The notes beneath the pieces were generated by a model. That model did no database searches, was not told where the DNA came from, and saw nothing but the letters and a program-made list of their open reading frames with translations. DNA of 64,000 bases, taken from NCBI GenBank assembly GCA_003599145.1, contig QZIT01000005.1, forward strand, positions 253,961 to 317,960. Direction: 5' to 3'. Every line of letters begins with the position of its first letter. Position 1 is the first letter of the stretch. Of this stretch, positions 1-8,499 are shown in pieces. Source of the DNA: Candidatus Woesearchaeota archaeon. Its GTDB lineage: Archaea > Nanobdellota > Nanobdellia > Woesearchaeales > UBA9642. Made by a program: the position numbers and the translations under genes.

Positions 1-736
1 GCAGTTCTTCTGAACTCACCGGTCTGTAATACGAGCTTCTTCCAAGGCCTCTGTCAACAGAGCCTCTGTTTAAAATAATAGCATCTTCCATATTATATCC
101 GTCATAGGACATAACGGCAACAACAACATTCTGCCCTGCAGGGTGTTTTTCAAAATTAGAAATTTCATGCGTCAGCGTATGGACTAAGGGAACCTGAGGG
201 TAATGCATCAAATTGACATCCATATCCATTCTGACAAAATAATTAGTAACGTAAAATCCGATAGCATGCTTTTGGTTTTTTGAGCCCTGCATCAGTCTGA
301 CGCTGTGATTGTAGTTTCCCAAAGGAACTAAGCTGGTACATAAGCCAACAATGTCCATAGGGCTGATTTCCAAATGCGTATGCTCCGACGTTAATTCTCC
401 TTCATAAAATGCAACTAATGCATTTTCTTCTTCAGTAGCATCAAGATATTCAATGACTCCCTGCTTTACTAAATCGCTCCAGGTTATTTCGTTCTTTTCC
501 AACTGCTGAATATGCCTTTCTGTGAGCAAAGGTTTTCCATCCTTAACAACAAGCAACGGCCTTACTGCCCTTCCTTTTGACATCTCAATAAAAACCTGGT
601 TCAAAGCCTCATTGTAGATAACGTTCAAAGTTGAGGCTATTTTTCCCATTCTTCGTTGGGAAATCAATCTGTCCACAAAACTCTTGGGGTCTTGAACGGT
701 TCCGATAAAGCTGTTGTCTAAAAACACTTCAGTCAT
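1..736 (-). CDS. rpoB1: DNA-directed RNA polymerase subunit B' (N-terminal part)
   Basis: Catalytic-half component of the split archaeal RNA polymerase second-largest subunit. The minus-strand frame opens MTEVFLDNSFIGTVQDPKSF and continues to the window edge without a stop. It includes the motif SYDGYNMEDAIILNRGSVDRG, which is characteristic of the beta/B' catalytic core. The start ATG overlaps the rpoB'' stop in an ATGA, so the two are translationally coupled. Only about 245 residues are visible; the rest lies before base 1. Identity is secure because of the motif and the rpoH-rpoB''-rpoB' order. Confidence 0.95.
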   Translation of the reverse strand, partial: MTEVFLDNSFIGTVQDPKSFVDRLISQRRMGKIASTLNVIYNEALNQVFIEMSKGRAVRPLLVVKDGKPLLTERHIQQLEKNEITWSDLVKQGVIEYLDATEEENALVAFYEGELTSEHTHLEISPMDIVGLCTSLVPLGNYNHSVRLMQGSKNQKHAIGFYVTNYFVRMDMDVNLMHYPQVPLVHTLTHEISNFEKHPAGQNVVVAVMSYDGYNMEDAIILNRGSVDRGLGRSSYYRPVSSEEL

Positions 737-2214
737 TTGATTACCTCTAATCCTGATTCTTTTAATTGCTTGATAACCAAAGCTTCATCAAGCTCGTCAG
801 TAATGTTTGCTAATAGCGCAAGGTTTTTTCTCAATCCAATATTGGTTCCTTCTGGAGTTTCGCTTGGGCACAATCTTCCTAAATGAGTACTGTGCAATGC
901 CCTTGCTTCAAAATTTTCCTGGCTGGCGCTTAATGGGCTCACCACTCTTTGTAAATGAGAAAGCGTTTGCAAAAAGTTCAATCGCTCGATTCTCTGCGAA
1001 ATACCTTTTCTTCCTCCCACCCATGTTCCGGTAGCCATGCTGCTGTAAATTCTCTGTGTTAAAAGCTTGTCTCTGATAATGACTTTGATGCTTGGGAATT
1101 TTCCTCTTTTGACAATTCTCTGGAAGTTGTACAGCAAATCTCCAATTAACACTTTTAAGTTTACTCTGAACAAATCTGCAAGCAAATCACCGCTCAACTT
1201 TAACCGCTTGTTCATGTAGTGATCTTTATCATCAACCGCATATTGCTCTGTTGAAACGAGAATGAATTTTTTTAAGATTTTACAGAGATTATACGCCTTA
1301 TAGACTCTGTCTTTTTCATCTATGCCCAAGTGGGGAAGCAAATATTTATCAAGAATCTCCTGCATTCTCTGCACCCTGATTTCCTTTGACTGCGTTATGC
1401 CTACTTTTTTAGCGACATAATCAATGGCATCATCGACTGTTTTAATATCGACAAATTCGTAAAGATTAATAAACACTTCAGAGCTTTCAGGCAAATCAAT
1501 AAAACGCATGATTTCCTCGTCTTTTAACAATCCCAATGCCTTGATGATGGCAAGAACGGGAATTCTTTTTACTCTGGTAAAGCTGATATAGAAAATTTCA
1601 TCTTTTAATTTTTCAAAACTGTGCGGAATTTTATAAGAACCTCGTTCTGAAAATAATCTTCCCGTATACTCGCTGGTTCCTCCAACATCCCTTTCAATCA
1701 GTAACTTATTTGCTGCAAGATCCTCTACTTTCACAAGCGCTTTTTCAGTGCCGTTGATAATAAAATATCCGCCAGGATCATCCGGATCTTCGCCTTTATC
1801 TATTAATTCCTGTCTCTTCATGCCATGCAAATGGCAGTATTTTGACTTGAGCATGATAGGAAGGCTGCCTATCTGTGTTTTGAATGATTCTCTCTGAACG
1901 CCGTTAATATGCGCTGAAACTTCGATAAACAAGGGAGCAGCATAAGAAATTTTTCTCAATCGCGCTTCAACAGGATAAATGACTCTTTTTGAGCCGTCTG
2001 CTTCTGTAATTTCAGGCTTGGTTATTGAAATTTTTTCAAGCCTTATTTTAAAATCGTCAATGTTGCTCGGGATAATCGTTGGTTCAATGTCCCTATTTTC
2101 ATCAATGATGTTCTGCAATTCGTGGTCTATGAAATTGTTGAAAGAATCTATATCTGGCTTGACAAAGCTGTTTTCTTCAAAATATTTTTTGATTAACACT
2201 TTTGCATAGTCCAT
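733..2214 (-). CDS. rpoB2: DNA-directed RNA polymerase subunit B''
   Basis: N-terminal half of the split RNA polymerase B subunit, 493 residues. It has the lobe/protrusion signatures DPGGYFIINGTEKALV (near residue 145) and, at the C-terminus, the fork region with LHSTHLGRLCPSETPEGTNIG. The split into B'' and B' occurs in only part of the archaea. The gene follows rpoH directly (stop of rpoH at 2215, start at 2214) and overlaps rpoB' by 4 nt, so rpoH-rpoB''-rpoB' form one operon, probably read from upstream of the tRNAs. Confidence 0.97.
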   Translation of the reverse strand: MDYAKVLIKKYFEENSFVKPDIDSFNNFIDHELQNIIDENRDIEPTIIPSNIDDFKIRLEKISITKPEITEADGSKRVIYPVEARLRKISYAAPLFIEVSAHINGVQRESFKTQIGSLPIMLKSKYCHLHGMKRQELIDKGEDPDDPGGYFIINGTEKALVKVEDLAANKLLIERDVGGTSEYTGRLFSERGSYKIPHSFEKLKDEIFYISFTRVKRIPVLAIIKALGLLKDEEIMRFIDLPESSEVFINLYEFVDIKTVDDAIDYVAKKVGITQSKEIRVQRMQEILDKYLLPHLGIDEKDRVYKAYNLCKILKKFILVSTEQYAVDDKDHYMNKRLKLSGDLLADLFRVNLKVLIGDLLYNFQRIVKRGKFPSIKVIIRDKLLTQRIYSSMATGTWVGGRKGISQRIERLNFLQTLSHLQRVVSPLSASQENFEARALHSTHLGRLCPSETPEGTNIGLRKNLALLANITDELDEALVIKQLKESGLEVIK

Positions 2215-2496
2215 TTAAACACCCTCAATGACTGCCCGGTAAAAAAAGACTTCACCTGCAGTTGTGCTGTTCCTTGAAATTTTTATGACGTCTCCTGGCT
2301 TTACATCCAACTCCTGAATGGCAGGGTCATCGGTAAAGATTTTTGGCAGATCTGCAATCGTAATGTGGTATTGCTCGAGAAGTTGCTTTTTGTCCTTTTC
2401 GGACAGTTTGGCATGTTTAGGAACAAGGTTGTGGTTTTTGACGTATGACATGTCTTTGCCACTTGATTTCCGTTTTGCGCGTTTCCGTTTTGCCAT
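2215..2496 (-). CDS. rpoH: DNA-directed RNA polymerase subunit H
   Basis: Small RNA polymerase subunit (homologue of the Rpb5 C-terminal domain) that contacts downstream DNA. From the ATG at 2496 it is 93 residues: a basic lead (MAKRKRAKRKSSG), then the RpoH core with HNLVPKH, LPKIFTDDPA and GDVIKISRNSTTAGE. The open frame extends 20 codons further, but that part lies inside tRNA-Lys, so the 2496 start is preferred. The ATG then lies 11 nt after the tRNA 3' end. The basic lead makes it a little longer than the usual 75-85 residues. Confidence 0.95.
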   Translation of the reverse strand: MAKRKRAKRKSSGKDMSYVKNHNLVPKHAKLSEKDKKQLLEQYHITIADLPKIFTDDPAIQELDVKPGDVIKISRNSTTAGEVFFYRAVIEGV

Positions 2497-2507
2497 GGTA
2501 AAAAAAG

Positions 2508-2619
2508 CGGGCCGGACGAGATTTTCAGTGTACTTTCGAACTCGCGACCACTGCATGTCTTCTTTGGTTTAAAAGTGCAGTGCTCTATTGCCCGAAACTC
2601 CAGGCTGAGCTACCGGCCC
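2508..2619 (-). tRNA. tRNA-Lys (TTT) with three introns
   Basis: Cloverleaf: acceptor GGGCCGG/CCGGCCC, anticodon stem CTGCA/TGCAG, anticodon TTT, T-stem GCGAG/CTCGT, discriminator G. Three insertions must be removed: 12 nt in the D-loop (2588-2599), 13 nt at 37/38 (2557-2569) and 13 nt in the T-loop at 59/60 (2522-2534). Each is bounded by a 4-bp central helix and two 3-nt bulges: GCCT/GGGC with GGA and AAT; CTTT/GAAG with TAA and ACA; TTCG/TGAA with AAA and AAT. Cutting after the second bulge base gives a canonical 74-nt tRNA. The rpoH ATG starts 11 nt downstream. Confidence 0.93.
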
Positions 2620-2627
2620 GTGTTGAA

Positions 2628-2754
2628 CGCCCTGGCCGGGATTTTCACTGCGTCAAGGAGGTTACCTTGACCCTGGCTTTTGAACCCGGGTCGAAGCCTT
2701 TATGCGATTTTCATCACGACAGGGCTTCATGATAGGCCACTACACTACCAGGGC
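2628..2754 (-). tRNA. tRNA-Asp (GTC) with two introns
   Basis: Acceptor GCCCTGG/CCAGGGC, anticodon stem AAGCC/GGCTT, anticodon GTC, T-stem CCGGG/CCCGG, discriminator G. There is a 17-nt intron at 37/38 (2700-2716) and a 37-nt intron in the T-loop at 59/60 (2642-2678). The T-loop intron has central helix TTCA/TGAA, bulges AAA and AAT, and an internal 7-bp hairpin GTCAAGG/CCTTGAC. Removing both leaves a regular 73-nt tRNA. It lies 8 nt upstream of tRNA-Lys on the same strand, so the two and rpoH are probably cotranscribed. Confidence 0.93.
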
Positions 2755-2880
2755 ATGAATATGATAGCGATATGTCTTTCATCACATCTGTTTTGAAAGA
2801 AAAACCACCTTCGCATTTTGCAACCCAATTCTCCTGACTAACCCAAAGTATAGTAATATCTCTTGAGGAAATTGACCCTC

Positions 2881-2888
2881 TTTATAAG
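2881..2888 (-). promoter_or_regulatory. TATA-like box upstream of the tRNA-Asp/tRNA-Lys/rpoH unit
   Basis: CTTATAAA on the minus strand. It is about 125 nt ahead of tRNA-Asp, so it would give a long leader unless something else is transcribed first. Bases 2755-2880 hold no convincing gene; a GTGATGA box-C-like string on the minus strand has no matching D box. Confidence 0.3.
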
Positions 2889-2940
2889 CTTTGCGGTTTT
2901 TTAAGAAAAAGCATAGTCAACGAATAAAATGTACGTTGTA

Positions 2941-3315
2941 TTAATAGCACATAATAGAACATTTATAGTTATAAAACTCGCCCTGCACTTTTTGATACTC
3001 TTCAGCTTTTTTATCTCCAACAGCAGGATGCCTTAAAGAAAGCGTTCCATCAGGCGCAATGGCAAATGCAGTGTAAACACTATCTGGTTCTGAACTGCCT
3101 GCATAGGGTATGGCATTATAGAACAATTGAGAACCATCAGGTTTTATTGCTTCTAGAGTTCTATAATTCAGAGAGTCAGAGCGTGCAGTATGCACTTCAA
3201 CCACATCCTCTCCTACTTTTCCACGAAAATAATCAGGGAAGAAGTGTTTTTCACCACAGGACAAAAAGGTTAGAGCTACTATGGCTGTTAATGTTGTAAA
3301 CGTTTTTCTTAACAT
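2941..3315 (-). CDS. Putative secreted lipoprotein
   Basis: A 124-residue protein of no family I recognise. It starts with a signal peptide MLRKTFTTLTAIVALTF ending in a lipobox LSC at residues 18-20, so the mature protein probably begins at Cys20, lipid-anchored on the outer face of the membrane. The mature part is short and polar with beta-type alternation and ends with two cysteines (YKCSIMCY). It stands alone between tRNA-Tyr and the tRNA-Asp unit. The style resembles the lipoprotein at 58873, but no clear homology is visible. Confidence 0.7.
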   Translation of the reverse strand: MLRKTFTTLTAIVALTFLSCGEKHFFPDYFRGKVGEDVVEVHTARSDSLNYRTLEAIKPDGSQLFYNAIPYAGSSEPDSVYTAFAIAPDGTLSLRHPAVGDKKAEEYQKVQGEFYNYKCSIMCY

Positions 3316-3356
3316 ACATGCAGAAATTATTCCTCTAATATAAATGTATTGAAGAG

Positions 3357-3479
3357 TCCCCGCTGCCGGACTTGAACCGGCAACCTTTCGGTATCAGCTG
3401 ATAACGCTTCATTAACAGCAATTATGCTTATTCTGCGCTATGTCTACAGCCGAACGCTCTACCATTGAGCTAAGCGGGG
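3357..3479 (-). tRNA. tRNA-Tyr (GTA) with one intron
   Basis: It starts at C1 (CCCCGCT pairing with AGCGGGG), the C1-G72 pair typical of archaeal and eukaryotic tRNA-Tyr, with discriminator A. Anticodon stem TTCGG/CCGAA, anticodon GTA, T-stem GCCGG/CCGGC. A 51-nt intron (3393-3443) sits at 37/38; its central helix CTGT/GCTG has a T-T mismatch. The mature tRNA is 72 nt. Confidence 0.93.
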
Positions 3480-3554
3480 CTGTTCTAAAGAAAAAGAGGG
3501 TTGTTTATAAATGTTTTATTTTTGTACAGAACATTCGTTGAGTAAGAAAAAAAA

Positions 3555-5024
3555 CTATTTTTTCTTTAATTTGTTTACTTTCAGTTCAGAAACAGGCTCT
3601 TCCTCATCAAACTGCGGAGCTATCAGAACAACTTTTGAAAACGTTGACCTTTCTTTTCCTAAGCCCGTATCAAACTTTACTTTAGTAGGCTGCAGTTTCA
3701 TAGAGCCAAATAATTTAAAGTGCGTCTGGATTTTATAGGTAATAATTCTTTCTTCATAGGCGTCAAGCTTTTCCAAGTCCCATCTGACAACCGTCATGGC
3801 TTTTTCATTTCTGATGATTTTCGTCGGTTTCAAGGTTCCCAAAACAAATTCATCCTCGATGACTTTTGCAAGCGCGGGGATTTTATCAATCACTTTGACG
3901 TTATAGACAGGCCTTTTGGTTCTATTTTTCATGAAGATTTTTACTTTCACCATCGAACTGCCTTCTTCTTTTGTTCCAAAAAACTTCGCTTTTTTCAATA
4001 CAATAATAGGAGACCTGAACAGGTAATATCCGAGAATAATGAGAATAAGAATAACGACTGCAGAAACAAATCCTCTGTAGTTTTCAACAACAACAAGATT
4101 TACTTTTTCATTAGGCTGCAGCGTAAGTTCCCATGCCAAGAGTTTTCTTCCGTTTTCAGATTGAACGGCTGCGTCAGGCTCAGTTGAGGTAAAAATTCTT
4201 GCAAAAAACCCCTTTTCTCGAGTAATACTGCTGGTTTTAATGTTATTGCCTACATTTTGTACAGTAATATAATCTGTTTGCTTGAACAGTTCTTTTACTG
4301 TATAGCTTTCTTCCTGCAAGGCTGAATAGTCAATAACCACCAGTGTTTTTTCCACTTGGCTGGCTGTTTTATTGTTGATGCTTAATTTAACAACAAGAGG
4401 GTATTCGCCTGGTTTTGTAAGAGGATCAATATCAAAAAGCAACTCCTGCGATTTTTCTTCGAGAGCATCAAGCGTTACTAGATATTGTTTGGTAAACAAT
4501 GCACTTTCAATAGAAACATTCAAAGCGTCTGTTGTTAATGCATTTCTATTTCTGATAAACAGCTCGATGCTTATTTTTTTTCTTGGATCAACTGATTCTG
4601 GAAGATCTGCGCTGAGCGCTATAGATGGCTCATACTGCTTTGGTTCCTGTGTATAGGATTTCAAGTAGACAAAAACGTTTTTATCAACAGTTTTTGATGT
4701 TGTTGATGATCTTACTGTTAAAGGAATTAAATAGGGCCCTGATATGACCGTTGTCTTTGGCTGTATGGAGATGCTTACGGTGGCAGTTCCTCCTGAAGGA
4801 ATTTCGATGCCCACAGGCGTTGTCTTGATAATCCAAGCAGGGTCGATGCTGTAAACCGTATAACGGTCAGTAAACGCTTCTTCGTTTAAGATGCTGAAAT
4901 TAAAAACAGCAAGCTCATCGGGATAAATAGTGTCCTCGCTAATAGTATAGATGACATCAAAATCTGCATGGACGGCAGTAACAAGAGCAAATAAGATAAC
5001 AAACAGTAAGATGATTCTTTTCAT
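3555..5024 (-). CDS. Membrane-anchored NEW3/CARDB-like surface protein
   Basis: A 489-residue exported protein: signal peptide at residues 1-20 (MKRIILLFVILFALVTAVHA), then about 300 residues of beta-sandwich-like repeats. Phrases such as VFNFSILNEE, VSISIQPKTT and ISIELFIRNRN are typical of NEW3/CARDB-type domains. A membrane helix lies near residues 330-348 (VVILILIILGYYLF), followed by a basic domain of about 140 residues with another sandwich-like segment (KNRTKRPVYNVKVIDKIP). The ATG at 5024 is chosen over the upstream GTG because GAGGAG precedes it. Function is unknown; a cell-envelope role is inferred. A TATA-like box lies near 5055-5064. Confidence 0.7.
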   Translation of the reverse strand: MKRIILLFVILFALVTAVHADFDVIYTISEDTIYPDELAVFNFSILNEEAFTDRYTVYSIDPAWIIKTTPVGIEIPSGGTATVSISIQPKTTVISGPYLIPLTVRSSTTSKTVDKNVFVYLKSYTQEPKQYEPSIALSADLPESVDPRKKISIELFIRNRNALTTDALNVSIESALFTKQYLVTLDALEEKSQELLFDIDPLTKPGEYPLVVKLSINNKTASQVEKTLVVIDYSALQEESYTVKELFKQTDYITVQNVGNNIKTSSITREKGFFARIFTSTEPDAAVQSENGRKLLAWELTLQPNEKVNLVVVENYRGFVSAVVILILIILGYYLFRSPIIVLKKAKFFGTKEEGSSMVKVKIFMKNRTKRPVYNVKVIDKIPALAKVIEDEFVLGTLKPTKIIRNEKAMTVVRWDLEKLDAYEERIITYKIQTHFKLFGSMKLQPTKVKFDTGLGKERSTFSKVVLIAPQFDEEEPVSELKVNKLKKK

Positions 5025-5134
5025 AGGACTCCTCACTCAATAAGGTATTCAGTAGTTTATATAGTTTTCTATGGGCGCTTGGCTTTGAGATATTTTTGCG
5101 TTTTATTTAAAAAGGCACAGATATTTCTCAAGGC

Positions 5135-5569
5135 ATGGCCATTATTCAAACCATTCCCCTAATGGACAATCCCTGTGTTATCGATATCATGATAGATTTT
5201 GCAGACACTCAGTTCAGGCAGGCTTTTGGAAAACCAAGATCAGAAATTTCTGAAACTGAACTCTATTCCTTGCTGCAGCAACGTGATGTTCACCATGACA
5301 GCATCAGAGTTATGCTGAATCTTTTAAGCAGAAATAAATTAACATCTTTGGACAAGATTTTATGTATCCATGATATGAAACTTGAGCCCTATTATCTGCA
5401 CGAAGGCTACGGCTCAGAAGCCTTGGAACAGCTTAGAGATTTAAATGCGATGTTCAAAAGTCCTTATGAATATATGCTCTGCAAGCCCATAAATGACCTT
5501 GGCTTAGAACTCGCAAAAAGAAATCGTTTCGAAGATGTAGGGCACGGCTATTTTGGGCAAGAACTTTAA
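5135..5569 (+). CDS. GNAT-like acetyltransferase-fold protein
   Basis: A 144-residue protein. The second half resembles the acetyl-CoA-binding half of GNAT enzymes: a hydrophobic strand (LDKILCIHDMKLEP), a pyrophosphate-loop-like LHEGYGSEALEQLRDL (residues 89-104), and then PINDLGLELAKRNRFEDVGHGYF, matching the N-x-A...GF pattern. The first half is not recognisable as GNAT, so activity is uncertain. A TTTATTTAAA box near 5102 places the transcription start close to the ATG. It converges on rad50 with a 4-nt overlap. Confidence 0.55.
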   Translation: MAIIQTIPLMDNPCVIDIMIDFADTQFRQAFGKPRSEISETELYSLLQQRDVHHDSIRVMLNLLSRNKLTSLDKILCIHDMKLEPYYLHEGYGSEALEQLRDLNAMFKSPYEYMLCKPINDLGLELAKRNRFEDVGHGYFGQEL

Positions 5570-7617
5570 GCTAAAACCCTGCTTACATGCTCTGTCTTCA
5601 TCACCCTGATAATATGCTGTACGTAGCTTTCCATCTTGGGCTCATGGGAAACTATAATAGTCTGCTGGGTATTCAATTTTTGCAGGATGTCTCTCATCTT
5701 ATCAAGCTGCTCTGAGCTAAAGCCGTCCGTTGGCTCATCTAAAATAATCAAGTCTTTTGTTTGTATGGTACTGACATAATCATTGATAACTCTGTTTAGA
5801 GAAAGCCTGTAGGCAAGGGCAACCGCTGTTTTTTCTCCTCCTGAAAGATTTTCAACCGTGGTTTCATAGCCGTTTTGCTCAATGATGGGAGTAAAATTTT
5901 CATCAAGCCTTACCGACAATGCCTCTTCCATCATCATGCCAAACCATTCTTTAAAGGTGTCGCTGAATTCTCCATGAATTTTAACAAAAACATGTTTTTC
6001 CATCGTGTCAATCAAAGGAGCAAAAAAGGTTTCTATCCAATGCTGCCATTCCTGGAGTCTCTGCAATTTTTCTTTTTGCTTTTCCTTCTCTTCAAGAGAA
6101 CGCTGAAGTTCAGCAACAGTCATTTCTTTCATGCGCAGTTCTTTTTCCAGAGATGCAAGCGCAATTTCAAACTTTTTTTGCTCTTGCCGGATGTTTTCAA
6201 TCTCCTGCAAAAGTTTTTTCAATTCCTCCTGCTGTTCTTCCTTGATGAGCAGTTTTATTTCTTCAATGTGCTTTTTCAAAAGCATATTTTCTCCAGAGAG
6301 CTGCTGGCTTTCTTTTTCTAATAACGCAACAGTCTTTGTTTTTTCTTCCACTTGCTTTTGCAGATATTCTTTTTCCTTCAGCTTGAATTCAAGCTTGATA
6401 ATCAGTTCTTTTTTTCTTTTTTGCTCGTCTACCTGAACTGCAAGCGTGCGCAACTGCGCTTCTGCGTCTAAAAGAATTTTTTTCTGGTTGGTAATGATGT
6501 CCTGCTGTTGCGCAGTAATGGAATGCTTATGTTCCTCGCTCACCGTTTGCATGCACAAAGGGCAGGTATCCAATACAGAAATTTTTTTAATAATCTGCTC
6601 AGCCTGCTGGCTCAAGGTTTTTAAATGAATCAAAGTACTGTGCACTTCTTCTTTTTGCGCTTCTAGCTGTTTAAGCAAAAGCTCATTTTTTTGCCTTGCT
6701 TCAACATGATTGATATCCGGAAGCTTTTGCTTGAGTTTTTCTTCAAGATTCTCAAGTTCTTCCAGTAGTTGTTTTAATGCAATACTATTTTTTTGCTGCT
6801 GCTGCTCATGATGCTTTATTTTTGTTTCAGCGACAATTATTTGCTGTTTTAATGCTGCGTAACCTTGAATTTGTTTTTCCAAAGTTTCCTTCAGCTGTTC
6901 TTTTTCCTTGAGTTTTTTTTGATAGTGCACGAGCATTGGTTTTTGCGATGCAATCTGTTCCTGCAAAACAGCAAGCTCTTGTTTTTTTTCCTGCATGTTT
7001 TTTTTCAGCAGCTCAAGGTCTTCTATTCTTGCCTCCATGACTTTTCTTTTTGTTTTTATTTCTTTCAAAAAAATTTGGCTGTTCTCCTTTATTCGTTTGT
7101 ATTTGTCAATATTAAAAATAATTCGCAGAGTATTTAATCGTTCGTCGCTATTTTCAAAGAGAATGGATTTCATTTCTTCCTGAGGAGTATACACGGTATA
7201 GCGGTACATCAGCGATTTTGATTTTGTTAACAGCTCGTCTGGATATCCCAACAGAGAAAGAATTTTGCTTTTGAGCTCTAGTGCAGTTCCTTCTGTCTTG
7301 ACGTCATTGATGACGATGTATCCTGATTCCTGCGCAATGCCTTTTTTTTGCCTTTTGAGAAAACGCTTGATGGTGATGTTATTGGCTCCTAAGCTAAACG
7401 TCAGCTCGACGCTTCCCTGATTGGTTCCATGCCTTAATAAGGAATCTGCAGACAATTCTGTTCTTCGTGTGCCGAAAATGGCAAATTCTATTGCTAATAA
7501 GATGGTCGTTTTTCCACTTCCTATATCTCCTAGCAGCAACGTAGCATTGAGGGGAAACTGAACAGTCTCTTGGATATACGAACGAATATGTTCCAGAGTG
7601 AGAGCATGAATAAGCAT
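5566..7617 (-). CDS. rad50: DNA double-strand break repair ATPase Rad50
   Basis: SMC-like ATPase that works with Mre11 in DNA end processing; 683 residues. Walker A GDIGSGKTT at residues 30-38, long coiled coil, zinc hook CPLC in the middle, returning coiled coil, ABC signature LSGGEK and Walker B LIILDEPTDGF. The frame opens 13 codons earlier, but that stretch contains a TATA-like TATATAAAT (near 7638-7646), which puts the transcription start at about the ATG at 7617. At 683 residues it is shorter than the usual 850-900, so the coiled coil is short. Mre11 is not adjacent; it lies at 35310. Confidence 0.93.
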   Translation of the reverse strand: MLIHALTLEHIRSYIQETVQFPLNATLLLGDIGSGKTTILLAIEFAIFGTRRTELSADSLLRHGTNQGSVELTFSLGANNITIKRFLKRQKKGIAQESGYIVINDVKTEGTALELKSKILSLLGYPDELLTKSKSLMYRYTVYTPQEEMKSILFENSDERLNTLRIIFNIDKYKRIKENSQIFLKEIKTKRKVMEARIEDLELLKKNMQEKKQELAVLQEQIASQKPMLVHYQKKLKEKEQLKETLEKQIQGYAALKQQIIVAETKIKHHEQQQQKNSIALKQLLEELENLEEKLKQKLPDINHVEARQKNELLLKQLEAQKEEVHSTLIHLKTLSQQAEQIIKKISVLDTCPLCMQTVSEEHKHSITAQQQDIITNQKKILLDAEAQLRTLAVQVDEQKRKKELIIKLEFKLKEKEYLQKQVEEKTKTVALLEKESQQLSGENMLLKKHIEEIKLLIKEEQQEELKKLLQEIENIRQEQKKFEIALASLEKELRMKEMTVAELQRSLEEKEKQKEKLQRLQEWQHWIETFFAPLIDTMEKHVFVKIHGEFSDTFKEWFGMMMEEALSVRLDENFTPIIEQNGYETTVENLSGGEKTAVALAYRLSLNRVINDYVSTIQTKDLIILDEPTDGFSSEQLDKMRDILQKLNTQQTIIVSHEPKMESYVQHIIRVMKTEHVSRVLA

Positions 7618-7701
7618 AGCGAGAGGATGCTGTGAAGATTTATATAGATTGCGCAAGCGTTACACCAAAACATTTAAATTGACTGCATGGTTAAAGAAAA
7701 C

Positions 7702-8499
7702 ATGAAGACCGTTGAAGAAATATACGATAGATATGCTCAAGATTATTCTGGTGACTTTGCTCCTACCACATTTACTACAAGCCATAGTGCTATGAGTTTT
7801 GCAAATGATATTACGTGGCATTTTATCTTAAAATATATTCCAAAAAATAAATCCATAAAAATTCTTGATGCTGGTGCAGGAGATGGCTATTGGTCTGAAA
7901 AATTGATAAAATCAGGATACAAAAATATTGTTCTTTCAGATATATCACAAAAAATGCTTGATGAAGCAAAAAAAAGATTAGCCAAAACAAAAGTCAGCTA
8001 TGTTAAAGCAGATATCGCAAACATGAAGGAGTTTGCTGCAAACAGCTTTGATTTTATATTTTCGCAATTCGACCCTGTTTCCTACTGCATGAAACCTGCA
8101 CATGCTCTGAAAGAAATGATGAGAGTTGCAAAAAAGAACGCCTATATTGTTGCAAGCCTAGACACTAAATTTAGACGGGTTTCTGAACTTGTTGAAGCAG
8201 GGCAAATTGATAAGGCAAAACATCTCCTTAAAACAAACATTTCCTATGATTTTGTTCATCCACAGTATAATCTTACGTGGGAAGAACTAGAAGAATATGC
8301 AAAGAAGGCAAAATTGCAGGTTATTGAAATCATCGGAGCACCTGTGTTTATGCACAGAGTTGATGAAAAAGTTTTGGAAAAACTAGAACAAGATAAAAAA
8401 ATAAGAAAACAGCTTCTCAAGATAGAACTTGAAAACTGCACGAATAAGTCACTGGTAAATTTCGCAGGCCATTTGCAGATAGTGTGTAAGAAAAGATAG
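7702..8499 (+). CDS. Class I SAM-dependent methyltransferase
   Basis: About 265 residues with a class I Rossmann fold. Motif I is ILDAGAGDGYWSEKL, motif II acidic is VLSDIS, followed by KADIANM and FDFIFSQFDPVSYCM. The substrate cannot be told; it resembles small-molecule or ubiquinone-type methyltransferases. A CATTTAAATT box at 7671-7680 favours the ATG at 7702; an in-frame ATG at 7687 is the alternative. Its last codons (IVCKKR-stop) lie in a 17-bp direct repeat also found at 10174. Confidence 0.8.
   Translation: MKTVEEIYDRYAQDYSGDFAPTTFTTSHSAMSFANDITWHFILKYIPKNKSIKILDAGAGDGYWSEKLIKSGYKNIVLSDISQKMLDEAKKRLAKTKVSYVKADIANMKEFAANSFDFIFSQFDPVSYCMKPAHALKEMMRVAKKNAYIVASLDTKFRRVSELVEAGQIDKAKHLLKTNISYDFVHPQYNLTWEELEEYAKKAKLQVIEIIGAPVFMHRVDEKVLEKLEQDKKIRKQLLKIELENCTNKSLVNFAGHLQIVCKKR
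8479..8495 (+). repeat. Direct repeat, left copy, in the 3' end of the methyltransferase gene
   Basis: ATAGTGTGTAAGAAAAG, identical to bases 10174-10190. The two copies flank the FecR-domain gene. In both places the frame ends VCKKR-stop, as expected if a segment had been inserted at the 3' end of the methyltransferase gene while restoring its reading frame. Confidence 0.75.

Noticed and set aside
2497-2556. N-terminal extension of the rpoH frame (20 codons)
   Set aside because: It lies inside tRNA-Lys; RpoH is normally short and the ATG at 2496 fits.
2755-2880. Possible C/D box RNA before tRNA-Asp
   Set aside because: A GTGATGA string is present but no CTGA box at a fitting distance and no terminal stem.
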